Source of the DNA: JAFGSI01 sp041287425
GTDB lineage: Bacteria; Chloroflexota; Anaerolineae; Anaerolineales; Villigracilaceae
Direction of reading: 5' to 3'
Length of the DNA stretch: 45,427 nt
Assembly: GCA_041287425.1 (NCBI GenBank)
Contig: JBEULG010000043.1
Coordinates: 1 to 45,427 of the forward strand
Positions 16,482-24,700 of this stretch are shown one piece after another (position 1 is the first letter of the stretch; every line of letters starts with the position of its first letter). Made by a program: the position numbers and the translations under genes. The notes beneath the pieces were generated by a model. It was not told the origin of the DNA, searched no databases, and saw only the letters and a program-made list of their open reading frames with translations.

Positions 16482-17522
16482 TTACCCTATTTGAATCATG
16501 CGCTCGACGGCGCGGTAGGCGCGGAGGCGAATTTCCTCCGGAATCTCAATCACATAACGGTTGTACTTCAGCGCGTCGCGGGTTTCTTCCATCGTAATCA
16601 TATTCATGTGCGGACAGCGCACCATGCACAGGCGCAGCATTTCCTTCTCCGGGTTGGCGGCGGCGATGTTGTCGCCCATAGCACACTCGGTCAGCAGCAA
16701 ATAGTGCCGCGCCTGAGTCTGCTGGACATAGCGAATCATGGCATTGGTCGAACCGGAAAAATCCGAGGCCGCCACCACCTCCGGGCTGCATTCGGGGTGA
16801 GCCAAGATGACCGCCTCGGGGAATTGCTCCCGTACCGTCTCGATATCCTTCACGGTGAACTTTTCATGGACCTCGCAACGGCCGCGCCAGCCGATGAACT
16901 GATAGTCGAGGGCCGCATCGGGGAAATTGCGCGTCCCCGGCGTCGGGAAGATGATGTGTTTGCCGGTCTCGCGGGCCACGTTACGGGCCAGGTATTCATC
17001 GGGCAAGAAAATGACCGTCTCAGCGTGTAGCGATTCGACCACCGCGACGGCGTTCGACGAGGTGCAGCAGATGTCGCTCTCGGCTTTCACCTCGGCGTAC
17101 GTGTTTACATAACTGACCACCGGCACGCCCGGAAAACGCTTGCGCAGCAGACGCACGTCATCGGCGGTAATCGACTCGGCCAGCGAGCAGCCGGCCTTGT
17201 CGGCAGGCAGCAGCACCGTCTTGGCCGGGTTGAGAATCTTGGCCGTCTCGGCCATGAATTTGACGCCGCAGAAGACGATGACATCCTTATCGGTCTGGGC
17301 GGCTTTGCGCGACAGGTCGAGCGAATCGCCGGTGAAATCGGGCACCGAATGGAACAGCGCCGGCTCCATGTAATTGTGACCGAGAATGACCGCGTTGCGC
17401 TCCTTCTTCAACCGGTTGATTTCAACTGCCAGTTCGGCCTTCAGGCGCAGTTCGGGCTCGGGCACCAAACGGGCCAATTTGGCCTTCATCGCTTCGTACA
17501 TTTCTTTCACTTCGGGGTTCAT
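16482..17522 (-). CDS. nadA: Quinolinate synthase A
   Basis: [4Fe-4S] enzyme that condenses iminoaspartate with dihydroxyacetone phosphate to quinolinate; 346 residues. Cluster cysteines can be placed in VFCGVKFMAETAKIL, LAHPECSPEVV and VRCPHMNMI. Other signatures are AVILGHNYMEPALF near the N-terminus, TVLLPADKAGCSLAESI and CCTSSNAV. The start at 17522 is supported by GGAGGG five bases upstream; the longer in-frame extension to 17582 would run into the end of nadC. It sits between nadC and nadB in one operon, giving the complete aspartate-to-NaMN route. Confidence 0.96.
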   Translation of the reverse strand: MNPEVKEMYEAMKAKLARLVPEPELRLKAELAVEINRLKKERNAVILGHNYMEPALFHSVPDFTGDSLDLSRKAAQTDKDVIVFCGVKFMAETAKILNPAKTVLLPADKAGCSLAESITADDVRLLRKRFPGVPVVSYVNTYAEVKAESDICCTSSNAVAVVESLHAETVIFLPDEYLARNVARETGKHIIFPTPGTRNFPDAALDYQFIGWRGRCEVHEKFTVKDIETVREQFPEAVILAHPECSPEVVAASDFSGSTNAMIRYVQQTQARHYLLLTECAMGDNIAAANPEKEMLRLCMVRCPHMNMITMEETRDALKYNRYVIEIPEEIRLRAYRAVERMIQIG

Positions 17523-17563
17523 TTGACCCTCCAAACGGTCAACAGGGAAAAGGCAAACCGCCG

Positions 17564-18412
17564 TCAGCGGTCTGCCATCCAATACTCGAAACTCACATCG
17601 AACACCTTAGCCGAATGCGTCAGCGCCCCGGACGAGATGTAGTCCACACCCGTCTCGGCCACGCGGCGGACGTTCTCGAGGTTGATGTTGCCGGAGGCCT
17701 CCAGCCTGGCCCGCCCCGCCGTCAGCCGGACGGCCTCGGCCATCATCTCTGGCGTCATGTTGTCGAGCAGAATGCGTTCGACGCCCAAGGCCAGGGCCTC
17801 TTGCACGTCTGCCAGCGTGCGCGCCTCAACCTCGATTTCCAGTCCCGGCGCGCCGGCGCGGGCACGCTCGACCGCCGCAGAGATTGAACCGGCGAAATCG
17901 ATGTGATTGTCCTTGATGAGCACCATGTCATAGAGACCCATGCGGTGATTCTGCCCCCCGCCGCGCCGGACGGCCAGTTTGTCGGCAACGCGCAGCCCCG
18001 GCGCGGTCTTGCGCGTATCGAGGATAACCGCCCGCGTCCCGGCGATGGCCTCCACGAAGGCTCGCGTCAGCGTGGCAATGCCCGACATGCGCCCCAGGAA
18101 GTTGAGCGCCGTCCGTTCGGCAGTCAACAGGCCGCGGGCCGGCCCGCTGACGATGGCCAGCGTCTGGCCGCGGGTCACACCCGCCCCTTCCTCGGCCTGC
18201 CGCTCGAAGACAATGCGTTTATCCACCATTTCATAAACCGCCTGGGCCACATCCAGGCCGGCGACCACGCCGTCTTGCTTGGCAATGATTCGGCCGCGCA
18301 TCCTGGCCTCGGCCGGGACGATGCTCTCGGTGGTCACATCCCCCGGGCCGATATCCTCGGCCAGGGCACGGCGGATAGCCTCCAGTAAATCGGGAGAGAG
18401 AGAAACCGACAC
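17564..18412 (-). CDS. nadC: Nicotinate-nucleotide pyrophosphorylase (quinolinate phosphoribosyltransferase)
   Basis: Converts quinolinate and PRPP to nicotinate mononucleotide, CO2 and PPi; 282 residues. Typical stretches are EDIGPGDVTTESIV, LTAERTALNFLGRMSGIAT, ILDTRKTAPGLRVADKLAVR, GGGQNHRMGLYDMVLIKDNH and, near the end, EASGNINLENVRRVAETGVDYIS. A GTG start at 18412 is chosen because GGAGG lies exactly five bases before it; a TTG 21 bases further upstream (18433) is the alternative. It is the first gene of the nadC-nadA-nadB operon. A TACAAT box on the minus strand at 18557-18562, divergent from the adhesin promoter, could serve it, but no -35 fits. Confidence 0.95.
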   Translation of the reverse strand: MSVSLSPDLLEAIRRALAEDIGPGDVTTESIVPAEARMRGRIIAKQDGVVAGLDVAQAVYEMVDKRIVFERQAEEGAGVTRGQTLAIVSGPARGLLTAERTALNFLGRMSGIATLTRAFVEAIAGTRAVILDTRKTAPGLRVADKLAVRRGGGQNHRMGLYDMVLIKDNHIDFAGSISAAVERARAGAPGLEIEVEARTLADVQEALALGVERILLDNMTPEMMAEAVRLTAGRARLEASGNINLENVRRVAETGVDYISSGALTHSAKVFDVSFEYWMADR

Positions 18413-18574
18413 AGGCGCCTCCAAAGAACGCAACCGGATTTTACCTCAAATTCCCCCGCCGCCCTCCGACCGTCCGGCTGGCAGTCCCTCTCACGGGCAG
18501 GGAAACGGTCATCTGCCCTCGCGCCCGCCTTCCTCCGCAAACCGCCGTCTAAAAAAATTGTAAGTCGTTTTCGA

Positions 18575-18603
18575 TTGACATTTCCTGCACAACACTCTAG
18601 AAT
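18575..18603 (+). promoter_or_regulatory. Consensus sigma-70 type promoter of the giant adhesin gene
   Basis: TTGACA (18575-18580), a 17-base spacer and TAGAAT (18598-18603). Transcription should start near 18610, so the mRNA carries a leader of about 150 bases that contains the c-di-GMP-II aptamer and a terminator. Confidence 0.85.
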
Positions 18604-18625
18604 GCAATTAGAAAATCAATTGAAC

Positions 18626-18719
18626 TGCCACGGAAGCGATGAATCAGGCTCGAAGTTGGTCGCTCTTCCCGTTTAGGGAAAACGAGCCTGAGGAGCGAGT
18701 AGCGAAACCGGCCGTTGGG
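18626..18719 (+). ncRNA. Cyclic-di-GMP-II riboswitch aptamer
   Basis: Matched from memory to the class II c-di-GMP riboswitch (as in Clostridium leaders). Shared blocks are CGGAA..GATGAAT..GG (from 18631), AAGTTGG (18653-18659) and the 3' part AGTAGCGAAACCGGCCGT (18698-18715), against AGTAGTGCAACCGACCGT in the clostridial type. The helices also agree: P1 ACGG with CCGT (18630-18633 and 18712-18715); a 9-bp helix TCAGGCTCG with CGAGCCTGA (18644-18652 and 18683-18691), where the clostridial RNA pairs AAUGGGU with ACUCAUU; and TCGCT with AGCGA (18660-18664 and 18701-18705). An extra hairpin (18666-18670 with 18676-18680) is inserted between the strands. It controls the adhesin gene that starts at 18759. 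Confidence 0.88.
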
Positions 18720-18735
18720 AGGTTTCGCTTTTATA
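18701..18735 (+). terminator. Riboswitch expression platform: intrinsic terminator
   Basis: 9-bp stem AGCGAAACC (18701-18709) with GGTTTCGCT (18721-18729), followed by TTTTA. The 5' strand is also the conserved 3' strand of the aptamer, so terminator and folded aptamer exclude each other. Ligand binding should prevent termination: an ON switch. Confidence 0.8.
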
Positions 18736-18758
18736 CTTTATATATTAGGAGCGTGACC

Positions 18759-21700
18759 ATGATGAAACTCAAACCGGTTCGCCGCTTGCACGCCCTCCTG
18801 CGCTTTTCGATTTTTCTCATCTTGTTGACCGGCACGGCAACCCTGCCGGCCGCCGCGCCGACGACCGCCCTGGCCGCCCCGGCCGAACGACCGCTGGCGG
18901 CTTCGGCCCCCTCAGTCTCGCTCAACGTCCCGGCCACGGCCTTCATCGGCCAGAATGTCTCCTTCACCGTCACCTTCGATAACCCGGATCCGAGCGACCC
19001 CGGCTATGGCCCTCTCATTGACCTCATCATCCCGCGCAACGGGGCCGATGGCAACCAGAACACCAACCCGCCGCTGGATGGCCTGACCTTCGTCAGCGCT
19101 ACCTATCTGGGCGTTGCAGTCGAGAACACCATCCTGACCTTCCCCGGCTCCGGCGGCGTGACCTGCGTAAGTCACCCCTATATGCGCGACAATACCGGCG
19201 CTTTTGTGCAGGTCTGCGGGAACGCCGGCGATACCTTCGTCGCCCTGCGCCTGCCCTTTGGCTCCTTCGCGCCCGACCAGCCGCCGGTCGTGGTGAATGT
19301 GACCACTTCGATGAGCAACCTGGCCGACCTCGGCACGCCGCTCACCATCAGGGCGCGCGGCGGCTACCAGTTCGGCTACACCCCGCTCGATGACTGGTGC
19401 TGCGGCGACGACCCCAGCCTGACCTTCAGCGGTTGGACAAACAGCGGCGTCACCCCCACCCTCTTCACCCTCTCCAAAACCTACAGCGGCCCGGAAGATG
19501 AAACCGCCACCGGCCCCAACTTCCCGCGCCGCTACACCGTCACTGCCGAGATTGCCCCCGGCCAGACGATGACCTCCTTCAACCTGAGCGACGTGCTGCC
19601 AGACAACATGCAATTCGTCTCGCTGGTCAGCACCACTCCGGGCGGGGCCTCCTGCACCCCGCCTTCTACCTCCACGCCGGGCGGCACGCTCTCTTGCGAC
19701 TTTGCCTCGGTCAGCGGCACGGTGACGATGACCTTCGAATACTACATCCCACTGCGCGATGCAGGCGGCGCCTCGGTCATTGACCCCACCAGCGGCGATG
19801 ACGCCCTCTCCTGCAACAACGCCAGCGGCGGCGGAACCTGGACGCCGATTGACCCGCGCGACACCGGCGGCACGTTCACCCAGAGCCCGGCCGGCTGTGA
19901 GCATACGCTGGCCGACAAATCCATCGCCATCCAGAAAAACGTCAATGTGATCGGCGGCGGCAACCCGGCCCCCGGCAAGTATCTGGAATATACCCTCGAC
20001 TTCCAGGTCTCCGATTTCTTCGCCTTCGATAACATCGTCATCACCGATGTCATCTCGGATGGCCAGCATTTTGATTCCTCTTTCACGCCCACCTTACAAA
20101 TCAACGGAAACACCTATACGCTCGCTGCCTCAGGTTTTGCTGCGGCCAACTATGACGTGGTCTGTAACTACACCGGCGGCCCCGGCCCTGAATGCACAGG
20201 GGATGACCCGGCGGCCAATGATGGCGCCACCACGCTGACCTTCCGCGTCTCATCTGAAATCATCACCCGCGGCCAGGATGGCCGTCTCATCGGCGGCTGC
20301 GTGCCGACCACCGGCACCGGCGGCGGGGACCCCTCCTGCGGCAGTTACGACGACGGCCCCACCACCGGCCGCATCGTCTTCCGCACCCTCATCCAGCAGG
20401 ACTTCACCGACACTTACCCCTCCGGCGACCCCAGCGTGGACCAGGGCGATGTGCTGGCGGACAACGTGACCATCGCCGGCAACCTGCTCTCTACCAGCGA
20501 CGCCTCCACGCCCACCGGCCAATCGGAGGCCGATACCTCCGCTGCCTCGGCGCAGATTGGGCGCGGTAACCTGATCAAGTCCATCTATGCCGTCAATGGC
20601 AGCACCTCTTTCAGCACGCCGGTGGAGGTCAGTCCCGGCGATACCGTCACCTACCGCCTGACCTACACCCTCCCCACCGGCGATGTAGAGAACATGGAAT
20701 TTGACGACTACCTGCCTCTGCCGGTCTTCCACGTCGGCGACCCGGACGAGGACGGCCTGCCCGGCCCGGCCTGGACCTTCGACCCGACGGTCAGCGCCGC
20801 CGCGCCGGCCGCCGGCGTTGCCAAATTCGGCCCCTCCGACACCTTCTATGCCTACTCTTCGATTACGCCAACCGTTACTTCCAATACCACCAACAACCGC
20901 CTGAACTTCTTCTACGGCGACTTCGACGGCCCCACCGAACAGACGTACACGGTGGACATCCTCTTTACCGTCACCGTCTCCGATGACCCCTTCGCCGACC
21001 GCCTCTACCTGACCAACCAGGCGCACGCCTTCGAAGGCTCCACCAACGCCGGCACGGCGGATGCCAACGCCATCGTGCAAATCATCCTCACCGAGCCGGT
21101 GCTGGTAACCAGCAAATCGGCCATCTGGACCAGCAACACCAACGCCACCTTCCTGCCGGCTACCCCTGCGCCGCCGGTGACCTTCCTTGACCCGACCAAC
21201 AGCCCGCGCTGGAGCGGAACCATCAACTCGACCAACCTGCACAGCGGCAGCGCCTTCACCATTGACCACGATGTGGTCGGCGTGGATGCCGGCGACATCG
21301 TCACCTTTGCCATCGTCATCGAAAACCAGGGTTCCAGCCTGAAGGGCGCGTTTGACATCGACATCCTCGACACCCTGCCTGCCGGCTTCCAAATTCCGGC
21401 CGGCGGCCTGAACCTGCAAATCTATTACGGCGACGGCAGCGGCCCGATTGCTTATACCAGGCCAGACGGCTCACCCGCCGCTCCCGCCGACCTGTTTGGC
21501 ACCGGCATCCGCCTGGTAGACCCGGTTGGCCAGGGCGTCTGCTCGCCCCACGACCCCAACCTGGGTAACAATGTCATCCTCATCACCTACGACCTGGAAG
21601 CGAGCAGCACCATAGCGCCCGGAACGATTACCAACACCGGCACAATTATTCACTACGCCGGGGATGAGGGCGGCCCGAACCATGTCCCCACGCCCTCACC

Positions 21701-24700
21701 CATCCATGACGACGCCAACGCCACTACCCTGACCTCGATGACCAAAGCCCTGACCGGCACCGAAATTACCAACTCCGCCAACAGCGCCACCCAGGTCGTC
21801 ATCGGCGAATATGCCATCTACACCCTGGTCGTCACCGTCCCGGAGGGCACCGTCCCCGGCGCCCAAATCGTGGACACGCTCGACGCCGGCCTGGCCTTCC
21901 TCGACCTGGTCTCGGTCACCGTCTCTGACCCGGCAGACATGACCAGCACGGTCATGACCTTTGACCCTGGCAGCGGCATATGCACCAACTGCATCCCCGG
22001 CACGGGCGGAGGCAGCAACCCGCTTATCAGTTCTTTTGGCAGCGGGGCGACCGCTCCAGGCCGCCGCATCACCTTCAACCTCGGTAATTTGACCAACGCC
22101 GACCGCAACAACAGCGTCCCCGAAACACTCACCATCGTCTATCGGGTGATCGCCCTCAACACCAGCGGCAATCAGCACAACACCCAGGTCAACAACTCGG
22201 CCGTCTACTCCTGGACGGGCGGCAGCCAGCCGGCCGTCTCGGCCGCCAACGTCCAAGTCCGTGAACCGGTCCTCACCATCACCAAGTCCATCGTCCCAAA
22301 TACGGGCGACGCCGGCGACAGTTTCACCTACACCATCACCATCAGCGGCCCGACCATTACCGACGCCTTCGACGTCACCCTCGACGACTCCTTCCCGCTG
22401 TTGATGGAAAATATCGCCTGGGGTTCGGTGACCGATACCGCCGGCATGGTCACCCAGGCCAACTTCAGCCTGACCGGCAACAACACCATCGGCTACACCC
22501 TCTCCACCGTCACCCCCTGGGATATGCTGCTCAGCCAGACGCCGCGCACCATCACCCTGACCTTTACCGGCACCGTCTCCTACCTGGCCAACCCGCAGCA
22601 GACCATCGACAACGTCGCCAGCGTGCGCTGGACCAGCCTGGACGGCGACTTCACCTCGCCGCGCTCGACCTTCAACGTCAACTCCACCGAGCGCACCGGC
22701 GCAGGCGGAATCAACGACTATCTCGCCTCCAACCCGGCCGCTTCGGCCCGCTTCACGGTGGATACCGTCACCACCGACAAGTACGTCGTCCTGACCTCCG
22801 AGGCCTCCACCGCCGACAACACCAGCCCCTGGTACGTGACCATCGGCGAGGTGGTGCGCTTCCGCATCATCGTCCCCATCCCCGAAGGCACCTCGCCCAA
22901 CTTCCAGGTGCGCGACAATCTGCCGAATGGCCTGACCTTCCTGGATGACGGCACGGCGCGCCTGACCTTCGTCTCCAACGGAGCCGGCATCACCTCGAGC
23001 GGCGTCGGCATCGTCCAGCCCATCCCGGTCGGCTGCACCTTCAGCGGCAACACCGCCGACGCCAACTCGCCTGCCCGGCCGCTGCTGTGCGCTCTGGACG
23101 ACTCGAACGTCGGCAGCGACAACAGCACCGTCGCCGACCCCGACTCCTTCGCCACCGGCACCGATGTCTGGTTCAAACTCGGCACCCTGCTCAACAGCGA
23201 CAGCGACGCCGACCAGGAGTTTGTTGTCATCGAATTCAACGCCCTGGTCGACAACACCAGCACCGGCAGCAATGACGCCGGCGAAGACCGCGCCAACACC
23301 TTCGACATCTTCATCAACGGCGTGCAAATTGGCTCCACCTCCACTGCCGCCGCCGTGCGCATCGCCGAGCCATCCATCACCGACCTGCTCAAGACCGCCG
23401 TCCCCGCCAGCGGTGACGCCGGCGACCAGATTACCTACACCCTGACCTTCTCCAACGCCGGCGGTGCCAACAACACCACCGCCTTCGACGTGCGCCTGAC
23501 CGACACCCTCCCCGCCCAGATGACCTACGACGCCGGCAGCATGAACATCTCCAGCGCCGGCAACTGCGCCAGCGGCGTGACCGACAACACCGTCGCCCCC
23601 AACATCGAAATCCTCATCGACGTCGTGCCCGCCGGCTGCTCGGTCACCGTCACCTACACCGCCACCCTCAACGCCAGCGCCACGCCCGAACAAGTCATCG
23701 CCAACACCGCCGACCTGACCTACACCAGCCTGCCCGGCCCGAACGGCACGACCGGCAACGTCACCGGCTCAGACACCCCCGGCGCCAGCGGAACTGATAC
23801 AGGCGAACGCGACGGCTCGGCCGGCGCCCGCCCCTGGAACGACTACTACGACCAGGCTGGCGACAATGTCACCGTCCCCGGCGTGACCATCACCAAGCAG
23901 ATTGCCGCCACCTCGGCCGCCCACACCAGCGGCAGCGACCTGGCCATCGGCGAGGAGGTCACCTACGCCATCCTGCTGACCTTCCCCGAAGGCACCACCC
24001 CCGCCGATACCGTCTTCGACGACCTGCCGACCGGCCTCGCAGCAGTCCTCGGCTCGCCTGAGATCATCACCAGCGCAGCCGCCAGCGGCGGCCTGCTCAC
24101 CGCCGACTTCAACGGCACAATTGGCAGCCAGTCCACCCTGCTCGTCCCAGGCGATGGCGGCAGCGTCCAGTTCAACCTCAGCGATGTGGTCGCCGCCGGC
24201 GACAACAACCCGAACAACAACACCATCCTGCTGCGCTTCCGCGCCCAGGTGACGAACATCCTGGCAAATCAGGCCGGGACCGTCATCTCGAACGAAGCCA
24301 CCAACCAGGTCGGGGCCAACCCCGTCACCCACTCCAACAGCGTGGACGTGACCGTCGTCGAGCCCAGCATCACCTTCAACAAGACCATCGTCTCCCTGCC
24401 CACCCCGCTCGACGCCGGCGGCGTCGTCCACTACCGCATCACCTTCGCCAATGCCACCGGCGCCACCGTCAGCAGCACCATGGACGTTCACATCACCGAC
24501 GCCCTCGCCGCCGCCCTGCTCCTGCCCTCCACCGGCGCCCCCGACCTGGTCATCACCCCCAGCGGCTCGGTCGGCGCTATCACCAACAACTCGACAACCT
24601 CCAACATCGACATCACCATCGCCTCCGTCGCCCCCGGCGCCAGCGTCACCATCGACTTCTACCCAGTCATCCAGTCCAACGTCACCCCCGGTCAACTCAT

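Noticed and set aside
18639..18758. In-frame upstream ATG that would lengthen the adhesin by 40 residues
   Set aside because: It lies inside the c-di-GMP-II aptamer and terminator, has no Shine-Dalgarno, and the added residues would precede the signal peptide. ATG 18759 has AGGAG seven bases upstream.
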